DNA of 64,000 nt, from positions 907,276-971,275 of the forward strand of contig LNAC01000339.1 in assembly GCA_002007465.1 (NCBI GenBank), given 5' to 3'. This DNA comes from Ailurus styani (lineage: Eukaryota > Chordata > Mammalia > Carnivora > Ailuridae). Every line of letters begins with the position of its first letter. Within the stretch, counting starts at the first letter, position 1. The notes beneath the pieces were generated by a model. It had not been told where the DNA came from and did not search any database. It saw only the letters and a program-made list of their open reading frames with translations. Below are positions 1 through 11,735 of the stretch, piece after piece. The position numbers and the translations under genes are program-made.

Positions 1-394
1 TCCTTAAAACAATCTCAAGAGAATTATATTGAAATGTGAGTACCTTCTCAAAGTAAGATTATTGGGTCAATGCTGTTCTTAAATAAAGAAAGGAGAACTG
101 CATTTAAGGAAGGAAGCAGACTTAGTTTTAACAAATTCATTTGAAAATATTCTAATAAAAATGAAATATGCAACTTTAAGGACAAAATTTGAGTTTTTTC
201 CTTAAAAGTATATGATCATATTTTAATGACTGAAAATGTATTTAGTAATTCTACAATAAAATTAAATAGTTTAATATTAAAGATTATGACGTGTACCCAT
301 GGGTAATAGAAAAAATCACAAAGTATTAGCTTGGGAACAATGCTTTACAAATTAAAATATTTTGAATTTTTTGAACACTTGTATTATGTATCTA

Positions 395-600
395 GTATTT
401 TCACAGTAGTCATAAGAGCTAACATTAATTATTTACTCGGTGTCAAGCAAAGTACTGCTTTAAGTATTGCACAGATATAATCTCATATAATTCACATAGC
501 AACTTGTAAGTTAATTATTACTATCCTAACTGTACAAAGAAGGAAATGAGACACAGAAAAGTTGGGTAGCCAATCCACGGCTGCACCTAGAGTGCATGGT
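395..600 (-). repeat. MIR SINE fragment
   Basis: On the minus strand this matches the MIR layout: hydrophilic 5' head, then 'AAATGAG...CAG' core and 'AGTACT...' tail. On the plus strand it is seen as a GTGTCAAGCAAAGTACTG block, a CTCATATAATTC block and AAGGAAATGAGACACAGAAA. It is old and diverged. Confidence 0.6.
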
Positions 601-602
601 TG

Positions 603-1025
603 TATTCATTTTCTAGGGCTGGTATAAAAAAAGTACCACAACCTGGGTTTCTTGGAAAACAAACAAATCCAGAAATGTGTTATTCTGTCAGAGCTGTGGA
701 GGTTAGAAGTCCGAATTCTAAGTGCTGATAGGGTCAAGCTACCTCTGAGGGCTGTAGGCAAGAATCCTTCTTTGCCTCTCTCAGCTTCTGATGGACCCGG
801 GCACTCCTTGGCTTGTGGCAGCATATTCAAATCTCTACCTCTTCCTTAACATGTCTTTCCTTTTCTGTGTTCTCTCCTTTCCTTATAAGGACACCAGTTA
901 TTGGATATAGCTCCCCCACTGCCCAAGTCCAGGAGGAGGATTACATCTTAATATCCTTAACTAATTGTATCTGCAGAGACTCTATTTCCAAATAAGGTCA
1001 CATTCCGAAGTTCTGAGTGGAATTG
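603..1025 (-). mobile_element. MaLR-type (MLT1/MST-like) LTR
   Basis: The plus strand reads as the reverse complement of a MaLR LTR: TTCTAGGGCTGGTATAA at the start, GGAGGTTAGAAGTCCGAA, CTTATAAGGACACCAGTTA, and AAATAAGGTCACATTC near the end. It is degenerate with no coding content. ORFs across it are chance. Confidence 0.7.
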
Positions 1026-1224
1026 AATTGTGTGTGTGTGGTGGTTGGGAGGGGGCTCTATTTGCTTCAATTCAGTGGTAAATCACTTCACTTCACTGGA
1101 GGGTCTATTCAAATACAAACATAGCCTAGAGTCTGTCCCCTTAAATATGTGTGATTGTTCCAGGGTCTGTACTTACAGCATTTCATTTAATAACCATTCC
1201 AAATATCTGGGTAATGTTCTCTCT

Positions 1225-1432
1225 CTTTTTTTTTTTAAAGATTATTTATTTATTTATTTGACACAGAGAGAGAGATTACAAGTAGGCAGAGAGGCAGGCA
1301 GAGAGACAAGGAGAGGGGGAAGCAGTCTCCCTGCTGAGCAGGGAGCCCGACGCGGGCCTCGATCCCAGGACCCTGAGATCATGACCTGAGCCGAAGGCAG
1401 GGGCTTTAACCCACTGAGCCACCCAGGCACCC
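1225..1432 (-). mobile_element. CAN-SINE, minus strand, with TSD
   Basis: Poly-T then AAAGATTATTTATTTATT, a GAGAG block and a terminal CTGAGCCACCCAGGCACCC define a full-length minus-strand copy. The target-site duplication ATGTTCTCTCT is at 1214-1224 and 1433-1443. Confidence 0.95.
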
Positions 1433-1539
1433 ATGTTCTCTCTTATTTACATGTAAGAATGCCCAAAGTCGTGTGTCACAGAGCAGCATCATTCAAATTC
1501 AGAGTGAATCTTCTGAAGCAAAATTGTGCTATTACCCTG

Positions 1540-1990
1540 CTTAAACATGTGTTTATGCATCCCTGTAATGTTTAGAATAAAAATCATATTCCTTGAAGTA
1601 ATTTTTGTGTTCCACCAGAATCTGGCCCCTGCGTTCTTCAGCTCATGTCTGCCTCTCCCCTCCTAAACACTACTCATCCTGGTCTCCAAGCTTTCCCCAG
1701 CCTTGTTCTCTCTGCATATAAACCTTTCTGCCATCCGTTTGCTTCTGCCTACTCCGTAGGTCTCACTTTGCCACTTCTGTTGGACTGTCCCTTCTAATAA
1801 CCTGAAGTAGGGTTGGTGAACTTCTGTGGGCTTCCATAGTAATCTGCACAGCACCTACCCTACTAGCCATTGTGTCTTGCTATGATTGCATGTTTAATGG
1901 TGCAGAAGTTGTAAGAGCAAAAGTTACAACTGTATATTCTCAGCTGCATTTTCAGCATCTCAATAACTGACACTCAAATGTATGTTGAAA
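1540..1990 (+). repeat. L2 LINE 3' fragment
   Basis: The pyrimidine-rich run (CTGCCTCTCCCCTCCTAAACACTACTCATC..., CTTTCTGCCATCCG) followed by CACTTTGCCACTTCTGT and a Thr-rich AT tail resembles the 3' region of LINE-2 in sense orientation. It is diverged. Confidence 0.5.
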
Positions 1991-3542
1991 AAATACATGA
2001 GTGTAATGAATGAAAAAGTGAAGGCAGAATATGTTTATGCATGGGATAAAGCAGGGGCAGAAAACTGCCTGGTAATTCATGACTCAGTGTCTTCATCTTG
2101 TTCCAAAAGGTTTATTCTGATTTCTTGGTACACTGCTCCTTAAGACAGAAACACATCTGGGCTTCCAGTGAGCAGCTGACTGTCAAATAATGTGTCTATA
2201 GTGTCGTTTCCTCCTGCTCTTTCTTCATGAACCTAAGACTTCCTAATTATCCTCTAAGAATTCAGAGGGACTACTTACATTTCTTATTCCATTTGCCCCC
2301 ACTTCAGTGGGAAGTATTGAGATACAGTGACAAACTGTGGAGGCAAGTAATGATTTTGATGACAGGAGAGTTGTGACTGAAAAGGCAATTGAGATAGTTG
2401 CTTGCCCATCACCCTGCCTGCATCCTGGGGTTTCACAAAACCTAAACTCAACCACATGCTTCCTAATGCATTCGCCAAAGTCACATGGTGACAGGGTAGG
2501 ACAATGCTATGGAACAGTATTACAACTGAACAACCTCAAATATTAGAATATGATGATGTATACATATCACTTGCTGTATTAGACACATGATGCAGTCACC
2601 CAGCGTGCAGCTCTCACTTAGAATTCATGCAAAGCGTTTTACCAGGAAGCCACCTTTCCTACGGCACAGTGCACCATTTTCAAACACCATGATATGCACA
2701 GCTCAGAAAGCAGTTTTCCGTGAGAAAAACGTTACCACTCACAACAGGGCCTCTGATCAACTTATTTCTTGTCAATGATAATAATAATTGCCATGATGTA
2801 GAGTGTCTGAAGACCTAATGTGCAATTTTGTGTGTAATGCAACTTTAGATGTTTCTAATTAGAAAGTACAACAGACTTAGAGAGGGGCAACCTACTCTTT
2901 CCAAAAAAAAAAAAATTGCTTTTAGAACATTCCGTCTTTATTTAGCAGTTTACTTTGTAAATTTCTCTTATGCCAAATTTGGTAAATCTTTTTACCTAAT
3001 TGCATCGTTAAGCACAAGAAGGATTATTCCACATCTAATGAAGACTGGGAGCTTATGAACTAAATGTTCTGTTCATTGGTATATCCTATGTCTAAAACCA
3101 ATCCGTAAAAGGTACTCAGTAAATATTTAAATAAATACACATATATAGAGAAGAAATGTATTATGGCTTTAACTCATTCATTGACCACCAGAAACAAATA
3201 TCCTAATGTCCTTTCTAAAAAATTCTTCATTTTTCATATCAACATTACAATCTATTATTCACCATTTAAACCTAACATTATATATATTATTGGGGTGTTG
3301 TGCCACACATTAATTAAGGATTGAGTCACTTCAGAAATTTTTGTTTCAGTGAGAATTCAAATGGAAGTTCTAAGTGACTCTTGCTAGTTTCCTTCTCTTA
3401 GTGCAACTTGTATATTTTCTTACACAAATTTGGTTTCTAAAGGGAAAGTTGATAAAGTTGCAGAGTTGTTAGAGCACATAGTTGAAGTGATTGTTGGCAG
3501 GCTGAAGAGTGAATGTGGTATCCTTTAAAGCATATTTGTTTA
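1991..3542. other. Intron, no recognisable feature
   Basis: Unique AT-rich sequence. Two overlapping minus-strand and one plus-strand ORFs of under 75 codons near 2.3-2.5 kb have no family resemblance and no splice context. Confidence 0.6.
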
Positions 3543-3559
3543 AAACATAACAATCTGAG

Positions 3560-3951
3560 GGAAGCCTGGGTGGCTCAGTTGGTTAAGATTTTGCCTTCGG
3601 GCGCCTGGGTGGCTCAGTGGGTTAAAGCCTCTGCTTTCGGCTCAGGTCATGATCTCAGGGTCCTGGGATGGAGTCCCGCAGCCTCTGCTCGGCAGGGAGC
3701 CTGCTTCCCCCTCTCTCTCTGCCTGCCTCTCTGCCTCCTTGTGATCTCTCTCCCGCTGTGAAATAAATAAATAAAATCTTTAAAAAAAAAAAAAAAGATT
3801 TTGCCTTCAGCTTAGGTCATGGTTCAGGGATTGAGTCCCAAATCCAGCTTCCTGCTCAGCGGGAAATCTGCTTCTTCCTCTGCCTCACCCTGCTCTCTCT
3901 CTCTCTCTTTCTCTCTCAAATAAATAAAATCTTTTTAGAAATAAATAAATA
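3560..3951 (+). mobile_element. Older CAN-SINE, interrupted by a younger copy
   Basis: The 5' part (GAAGCCTGGGTGGCTCAGTTGG, 3561-3584) and the 3' part (from 3809, ending AAATAAATAAAACA) form one diverged element. Its duplication AAACATAACAATCTGAG (3543-3559) / AAACATGACAATCTGAG (3952-3968) flanks the whole composite. One substitution between the copies is consistent with age. Confidence 0.93.
3599..3794 (+). mobile_element. Young CAN-SINE nested in an older CAN-SINE
   Basis: A full copy, GGGCGCCTGGG through AAATAAATAAAATC and a poly-A tail, lies inside the older SINE. A perfect 14-bp duplication AAGATTTTGCCTTC is at 3585-3598 and 3795-3808. Confidence 0.97.
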
Positions 3952-3968
3952 AAACATGACAATCTGAG

Positions 3969-6900
3969 AAATTAGCTTGGCTTCCTTAATGTTGTTCTCA
4001 GTGGTTACAAAGATGTGTAGTCTGGCTATTTTTCAAGCTGCCCCTGCTGCCAATCACATACATTACTACAAAATTGTTTCCTACTTCAGCATATGAATCT
4101 TTGAGTAAAATATAAAATTAGTATGTGATTTAGAGGCTATTGCATACAATCATTAGGCATAACACTTGCAAATGATTCCCTTCCAGTCACATGATTTTTA
4201 AGAAAATAATATGTACTGCAAATATTTGCTTTATCTGCTGTATGAAGAAATGTGGCCACTTATGGATTATTTACATTTGAAGTAAAAGATGTAAAGGAAG
4301 GAGAAATAAAGGCTAGTACTATACTGTGGATGTCTGTATGTATGTGCATATGTATGTATATTATTTTTTGTCTTTTTTGGAATTTACCAAGCCAGAATTA
4401 TTGATCATATGGATATATGCCTCATTTTATATGTATATTTATGATGACAGATGAACTTGCTTTGAGATAAAACTCTAAATTTAAAAATTATAATAATGTA
4501 TGATATCCAGTTATTCAACTTATCCATGTTATTAAAAGACTCCCTAGTAAGATATGATCATATTTCTTTAAAATTCAAACTTAATGATTTCTTCCACCCC
4601 CACAAAGGCTGTGGTGATATAAAAATTATATGCACCATTGTCTGGGAGTACTGTGGAAAAAAATTATCAGTGCTTTGGATGGTGGTTGAATTGAATTGCT
4701 CTGTTTTCTTTCTTGGTCTGCTTCCTATGAGTAAGAACACCCAATGTGAACTCTTCTCACCGTCATAATACATTTATTACTGAGTTGTGGCATTTATTTG
4801 AATTTTGCAAGTATAATATCAGTTCTTCATTCATTATTTTTTCATAAGTGCACCCTAGTGTAATAATCCTCTGCTCTCTGCTCTCATGTTTTTGTCAGAA
4901 CCTATTACATCAGTAAAGAAATCTTTGTGTTTTTTTTCTTAGCTTTGAACATACTCAGAGCTCATTTAGGTTTTCTAAAACTGAAACAAATTCAGCTAAT
5001 TATTCCTTGACCTGTATTAACAACCCAGCTGGTGGAGCCCAAATTTAGCCTACTGAATATAGAATTATAATAAAATTGACTTGCACCCTCCTTCCAAGTT
5101 GTGAGCATGTTAAATATTATGAAGAATTTTAAAAGATACTTATTTTTTCATTCCTTAGATATAATCAACTACTTTTCTATGGTCTCCAACCGTATGTTGC
5201 TTTTTAACTCCTTTAATATCTGTTTCTCTGCCACAGAGCAGAAAATCAGAGGGGAGAAGTTACCATCTGCACTGGCTGTCATCACCTGCAGGAATTTTTG
5301 ACTTGTCTGCTGAAGTGATTGAGGCAGGGTTGATTTGCAGATGCTTTTGTTTCACTGAACACAGTGTGTGAGATCTTGTATGCACTTCAACTCTTCAAAA
5401 AGCCATTTAATTCTTTTAAATAAGTTCAAATAGAAGTTCATTTTTTGCAAAAACTCTTGGAAAACCAAGGATAAGGCATATTTCAAAGCCAGTTTTTGAG
5501 GAATTTTGCAGAGAGTAGGTGTAGGAAAAGGAGAATATAGCTCAAATATATATGGGCAGCCATAAGTAGCCATCTATTCGGTTTGCTTGAAGGAACACTT
5601 GGATTTATTCCCCTTTTTGTCTTAGTATGTGAAATTCTAATACTTAAGACATTTTTTTTATCCATGCACATACTGAAAGAAAATGGTTGCTTTAGACAAA
5701 GGGCATGTATTAATTATTTAATATTTAAAGCCTTAATGTGGGTAAGTTTGCCAAGTTAACTAGAGGTCCCTTGAAGAGGCAGTTTTGCTGTGATGAAAGG
5801 TATCTACTTTTGATGAGGTACTAATAATCACAAGGCACATTATTTTTAAACTAAAAAAGCCTGGACTTATATTTTTAAATTTGAGACTAACATTATTTCC
5901 AGAATCTACTAATATCCAATATTAGTTGAATGCATGAGGGGGATTATTGAACTTTTGATGGTGTAGTTATTAGCATTCTACATCAATACTTTCCAATTAA
6001 TGAATGAATCAACAAATGCAGTAATGTAAGTACTCCTAGATTGAACATTTTTATCACATGGCATACTACAGAAGCCCAGGAAAATATTGATGCTTTTATA
6101 ACCTCTTACTCTCTAACCATGCTAAATGAATATTGCTTTTTTTTTTTAATGTGTTATCAGGATCACATGAACCTGATATCTATGGGGGTGAGAAAAATTA
6201 ACCTCTCCAAACAGTTTCCAGGTGATTTGGATCTGAGTTCAATATTTATTTCCCAAATGTAGCTTTCTAAATGCTAATTTATTATATTGGATTCTATTTG
6301 GAAGGTTAATATATTCTTAATCAAAAATGAATCTTTACATTAAACATAGGAAATGATAAGTAAAATCCCAAGTTATAAGAGAGAATGGGTATATGGACAA
6401 CCTATGCTTTCTTTAACACTTCTCCATGAATAAATAAAGCTCATCATGCTGATATTCACCAAACTTCCAGTCAAAGCACAGATCCTAAATCTAGGATGTA
6501 TAATCAGTCAGGAAGCTAAAGGGAAATCAGATATCCCTTTAGAAGTTAAGAAAGATAACTCCAAAGAACATTCCTAACAGATATTTTCAGATCAGAATGT
6601 CTCTCTGAAAGAAAAATGGTGGGGCAGTTCTATAATTAAATTAGTTTTGGAAACTCTGTAATACTTTATTCCCCATGGAAGATTTAGAATGCATATCAGC
6701 ACGGACACTACATTACAAAAATCCAGTAATATTCGCATCATAGATTATGAAGAATTGACTAAGTAGCCATATGTGGAGAGTAACTTTGTCTAAAGAGAAG
6801 CATTTATAATACATTCAGCTGCAGGCAGGAGAAAACCTCACTAACGTTGATTAAATCATACACACATGCAGTGTCTTGCTTAAGATAGGAAATATGTGAT

Positions 6901-7444
6901 TCTAGGTTTTGTTCAGTGGATCAATGATGGCATACCTATGCTTCAGTTCAGAGTTTCTTAAATTCCTTTGGCCCTAGCTTTTTGTTCACAAAATAGCTAC
7001 CACTACTTCTAGCATCAAGCCTCAAGTCTTCATATGCACATTTTTAAAGCACAAAGCAAAGATGACCAGAACATTGGGAAATAACTCTGTGTGACTCTTG
7101 ACTATTTTATCAGGTACAGAAAGTATTCACCAGAACTTCTCCAGTGGGTCTGAGTCTGTGTTATTGGCCAGAACTTAGATACAAGCCTACTGCTAAACCA
7201 GTAACTAGCCAAAAGAATAGAATTAACATGCTTGCATTAGACCAATTATTGATCACCATCCAGGGCTGTTGGGTAGACAGCTAACAATGTCTCCTCCATC
7301 CAGTATTTCCTCAAATCGAACCCTCTTTCATAAACTCCCAATTACTAAACACACCTGGTTGAATATTTTGTTTTCTTGGGATTATGTGTAAGTGCAATAG
7401 ATAAATGTTATTTCTTATTTTTACAACAGTCTTTCAGTGATCTA
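3969..7444. other. Intron, mostly unique sequence
   Basis: AT-rich with no convincing repeat or exon. A short TATG/TGTA-type run lies at 4334-4365. The ORFs here are 60-90 codons and carry no recognisable motif. Confidence 0.6.
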
Positions 7445-8035
7445 GCCATCAATTACTGCATTACACACCAACCCAGACATAGCAGCATAAAATAGCAGCC
7501 ATTTTATTTTGCCAAAAGATTCTGTGGATTATGAATTCAGGCAAAGCATAATGAGGCTGGCTTATATCTACTCAGAAATGTCTGGGACCTCAACTGGGAA
7601 GAATTGAATGGCTATGGTCACTTGAATGACTGGAAGCTAGAATTATTTGGAGGCCTCTCATATCTGGTACCTCTACTGGTAGAATTCAAAGGCTGAGCTC
7701 AGCTACGAGAGTTGATCAGATCATCTATATATGATCTTCCCCTGACAACTGGGTTAAAAAAAAAAAGCCTAAGAGAAATAACTTGGAAAGTGAGAATTAT
7801 ACAAGAGCAAAGTAGAAGCCAAATGACCTTCTTTGATCTAGCCTCAGATTTCCTGTCTCATCATTTTCACCACATGCTATCTGTTAGAAGCTAATCACTA
7901 AGGCTAGCCAAGATTTAAGATAAGGGAACATAGACTCTATGGTTCCATGAAAAAGTGTTAAGGTCTTAATGCAGAAGAGTACATGGACTTCAAGCTGCTT
8001 TGGCCATCTTTGGAAAATACAGTTTGCCAAAAATA
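7445..8035 (-). mobile_element. Degenerate LTR (MaLR/ERVL-like)
   Basis: The plus strand starts with AATTACTGCATTACACACC and has GTGGATTATGAATTCAGGCA, ACCTCAACTGGGAAGAATTGA, and CACCACATGCTATCTGTTAGA followed by a CACTAAGGCTAGCC block. This follows the order of motifs in reverse-complement MaLR-type LTRs. Heavily mutated; the family assignment is tentative. Confidence 0.5.
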
Positions 8036-9238
8036 TTGAATTAGAATTGGTAATGGCATTATAATTGATCATATTTAAAGTTTCTCAGGGGTAATCTTTA
8101 CACAGTTCAAACTTCCAATTCAATGTGTATTTTAAGGAGAGAAAAATGGAATGCTACCTCTCGTCATGTTGATGTTTAATGAATCTGCATGTAGGATGGA
8201 GTCTGATGTAATGTGGAACCATCATTTGTGAACAACATGGCTGTATAAATCACCAGAGAGATTTACATTATATTGTGGATTCATTCATACTTACGCTTCA
8301 CAAATTCTGGTGATAAACTTCCACAAGTGTTGTTTGTGTAACAAATCTACTACAGTTCAAAAAAGAGGAAGTGATTACTAAATATGCTTAATAAATAGGA
8401 TTATCTTTGGGAGTTTTTCAGAAAAAAAAATATTGTATCTCCAGACCTAGTCACAGAAGCTCTAATTGTATTGATTTACAATGCAGTCTTTCTCTCTACA
8501 TTTTATATATTTATATTTTTCAATATAAATATTTGTAATTTATATACACATAATAAATATATATAAAATATTCCACCAACATATATAAAATATTTCCACT
8601 AACACAAGTGTGGTGGGACTATTAACTAACACAACATTTGAGAAGGCAGTTTGACAAACTAAAGATGCACATAGCCTTTGTATGAGTTTATGCCACTTGT
8701 ATGAGTTTATGCTTTAACTGTACCTACATTGTTAGCATTCAAAGGCTATTGCCACATTGGATTAGCAAAACATCTGGAAATAACTAACCAATCTCCACTT
8801 AAAAAACATGAAGGTGAAAAGTGTTCTATATTGTCTCTGTAAAATTAAAATGATTGCTGATGAACTCTCAGACCTGGTAGGCTATTTTCCCTTTAGTACA
8901 CTCCTCCATCTGATAAATGAACCATCTAGGGCTTCTTTTGTAATTATTCCGTGGGTAAATCTTCGAGCGTTAAAAGGAGGATGTATCTACATATGCGCAT
9001 TATAGAAAGATAGATATTTTGTAAAGCGAAGCAAGCTAGTCATAGTATATTATGTATAGAAAGATCTTACTTATGTTAACAGAAATTTGTAAATAGATAT
9101 GGGTATAGGAAAATATTCTTGCTTATATAATTTCTGGAAAGACATGCAAGATAATAGTTAAGAATAACTTGGGGTAGTGATACTGGGGGTTTTGGAATAA
9201 GGAATAACTATTTCTGTGTGATTTAAAAAAATCATGGA
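8036..9238. other. Intron, AT-rich, with small local repeats
   Basis: No gene is visible. At 8540-8605 a short unit ATATATAAAATATT(T)CCAC is repeated twice, and TTGTATGAGTTTATGC is repeated near 8678-8713. Confidence 0.6.
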
Positions 9239-9249
9239 AATTCATTTTT

Positions 9250-9441
9250 TTAAGATTTTATTTTTTTATTAGAGAGAAAGAGCACACAAGCAGGGGGAGT
9301 GGCAAGCAGAGGGAGAAGGAGAAGTGGGCTCCCCACGGAGTAGGGAGCCCAATGCAGGGACTTGATCCCAAGACCCTGGGATCAGAGCCTGACCTGAGCC
9401 TGAAAGCAGCCACTTAACCAACTGAGCCACCTAGGCGCCAC
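9250..9441 (-). mobile_element. Older CAN-SINE, minus strand
   Basis: It begins with TTAAGATTTTATTTTTTTATT and ends with CTGAGCCACCTAGGCGCCA. It differs from the young copies internally (AGCACACAAGCAGGGGGAG), marking an older subfamily. An ATTCATTTTTTT-type duplication flanks it at 9240 and 9446. Confidence 0.9.
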
Positions 9442-10479
9442 AGGCATTCATTTTTTTTAAAAAACAAAAATATATTATATTTTTCTTCTTGTGTTTAATA
9501 TGCTACAGAAATTATTCTGATGTCTATCCAGGGTTGAGAACAATTGTTCATTTATGTGATTTAGGGTTTTTTTTGGGGGGGGTGGGAAGGTGAGAATAAG
9601 GAAAAGAAAAAGTATACTTACAGAAAAATACTTGGGAAATTTAGAAGGAATAGAATAAAAGTCCGAGATTTTTTTAACAGTGTATTCTGTGAGGGAAATC
9701 AATAGGAGACATTTTTTATTCTTCTAAATTAGCATTTGTAAATGCAATAATGAGATATGCTTTAACATATCATTATCCAGGAGATAGGTGCATCTTGATT
9801 TGTAAAGGATTTTTAAGTATATTGAATAGAGCCAACTAGGGCAGATTTTCATTATAAAGTGATATCATTATACCAATGATTGCAGGCTAATTCCCCACTT
9901 ACACAATCTGACCACTGACCATGCTAGATCAAGAGGGTTTAATTTCCTTTATAAATGTTCATTCCTTGTTCATTTTACTTGAGAGCAACTAAAATGGTAG
10001 TTTAATAAGGGAAAAAATCATTTTTAAATGATTTTAAATGATTTAAATGTAAAAGCAAATGCTGTGGATTTTGTCACAATAATTATACACTTCCTTTTAC
10101 CATCAGACCCTGACATATCTGTGTAAAACCAAAAAGAAATCATGTTTTCTGATTTGTTTCCAATAACCTTTTAAATGATGCCCACAATTGTATTGACCTT
10201 TACTGTTGACAAGAGCACATTGGACTGTTGTCTTCAGGAAATAGGTTGTGAAATAGATCCTTTCCTTCTGTCTTATCTGACATTTTGGCATTCATCACTT
10301 TTTAAGATTGTATTAGATTTTTTTTCATGAAAGCATGACTTTATACTTTTTTTGAAAACATGACTTTATACTTGCCACATATCAAGTTTGTCTGCCATTT
10401 TTCCCCATTCCCAAGAATTTCTTAAGAATAATAAGAATAGGGATATTAATAAAAATAGCGTATTTAGATCTTGCTCCCC
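9442..10479. other. Intron, no recognisable feature
   Basis: AT-rich unique sequence. A small direct repeat ACATGACTTTATACTT-like occurs at about 10333 and 10357. Confidence 0.6.
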
Positions 10480-10675
10480 AACTTAAGATTATTTCATTTA
10501 TTCTTAGGAAAACTGATGTCAGATTTATTATTCCAGTTTTATAAGTAAAAGAAAAAATTGGAGCTCAGAGACATTATGTCATTTTCCTAGCTCACACAAC
10601 TAATTAGTGGCAAAATGGGATTCTAACTAGGTCTGTTTGACTCCATGTCTCTGTACTTAACCACATTTTACTTGT
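10480..10675 (-). repeat. MIR SINE (first of three in a row)
   Basis: Reverse-complement MIR signature: TTATTATTCCAGTTTTATAAG, then GAGCTCAGAGACATTATGTC, CTAGCTCACACAACTAATTAG, GGCAAAATGGGATTCTAACT and a final TGTACTTAACCAC. Confidence 0.85.
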
Positions 10676-10694
10676 AGGGATAGTACTTTTGCAA

Positions 10695-10900
10695 TGTTCT
10701 TTACAAGTATTTTTATAGACATCCTCTCAGTCATAAGACAGCTCTAAAGCTTGTTATTAATATTGAGATTTTTTGCAGAAGTGTACAGTAAAGGATTGAG
10801 AAATAAAGTGAGATGCTCAAGATGACAGAATTAATAAATGACAGACATGGAATTTGAACTCTGGCCTCTTGATTCCCATGAGTCTGTCCATCATGCTTCA
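10695..10900 (-). repeat. MIR SINE (second of three)
   Basis: Reverse-complement MIR pattern with CAAGTATTTTTATAGACATCC, GAGAAATAAAGTGAGATGCTC, CAGAATTAATAAATGACAGA and GGAATTTGAACTCTGGCC. More diverged than the first. Confidence 0.75.
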
Positions 10901-10904
10901 CATG

Positions 10905-11070
10905 CCTTAATGATTTTCATACCCAATATATCACCTAATTTAATCCTCACTACCACCTGAATGGTTGGTGAATTTGTAATCTTGATTTTATGGCTGAGAA
11001 ACCTGATGTACTGGGAGGTTAAATGACTAGAAATAGTAAGTGGCAGTGCCACAGGCTACATCTCACAACT
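10905..11070 (-). repeat. MIR SINE (third of three)
   Basis: CACCTAATTTAATCCTCACTA, TTATGGCTGAGAAACCTGATG, GGAGGTTAAATGACTAG and AGTAAGTGGCAGTGCCACAGG match reverse-complement MIR. Truncated at its end. Confidence 0.75.
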
Positions 11071-11412
11071 ATAAGCTACAAAATCACTTTTCACAAGAAT
11101 GCCTCTTACTTAAGCCTTCAACTCTTGGCATTTTACAAAGAGAGCAAAATTAGTGTCAGCTATAAAGGTATAATTTCAGGTTGCAATTATGCTCTTAAGC
11201 CAGAGACAAATAATGTTTAATAGAACATATATCATAGTTAATTCCAGCATTCTCCCTCAAGACATTCTCCCTCAAGAAGGGGAAATGCTTGACTTAGAAT
11301 CATCCACAAACGTTGGGGATGAAAGTACTAAATAATGAACACCGACTGGATTTGAGCATAGCTATCTGCTCACCCATAACTACAGTTCAGTTCCAATTGT
11401 GGACTTAATAAG

Positions 11413-11735
11413 TATCTTAGTCCACTGGACTGCTATAATAAAAATGCCTTAGACTGGGTTGCTTATAAAAAGTAATTGTTCATAGTGCTGAAGGTTAGAA
11501 AGTCCAAGATCAAGGCCCTGGCAGATTTGGTGTTTGATGAGGGCCTGCTTCCTGGTCCATAGACAATTGTCTCTTTGCTGTGTCTTCGCATGGTAGAAGG
11601 GGTGAGTGAGCTCTCTGGGGACTCTTTTCTGAGGCCTTTTATTCTATGTCCCAAAGCACTCATCTAACACTATAACACGGGATTGGGTGTCAACATGAGT
11701 TTTAGGGAGATGTAAGCATTCAGTCTGTAGCAATA
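11413..11735 (-). mobile_element. MaLR-type LTR
   Basis: TCTTAGTCCACTGGACTGCTA, AGACTGGGTTGCTTATAAA, AAAGTCCAAGATCAAGG, GGGCCTGCTTCCTGGTCCATA and CATTCAGTCTGTAGCAATA follow the reverse complement of a MaLR LTR. The same family in plus orientation occurs at 50296-50634. Confidence 0.8.
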
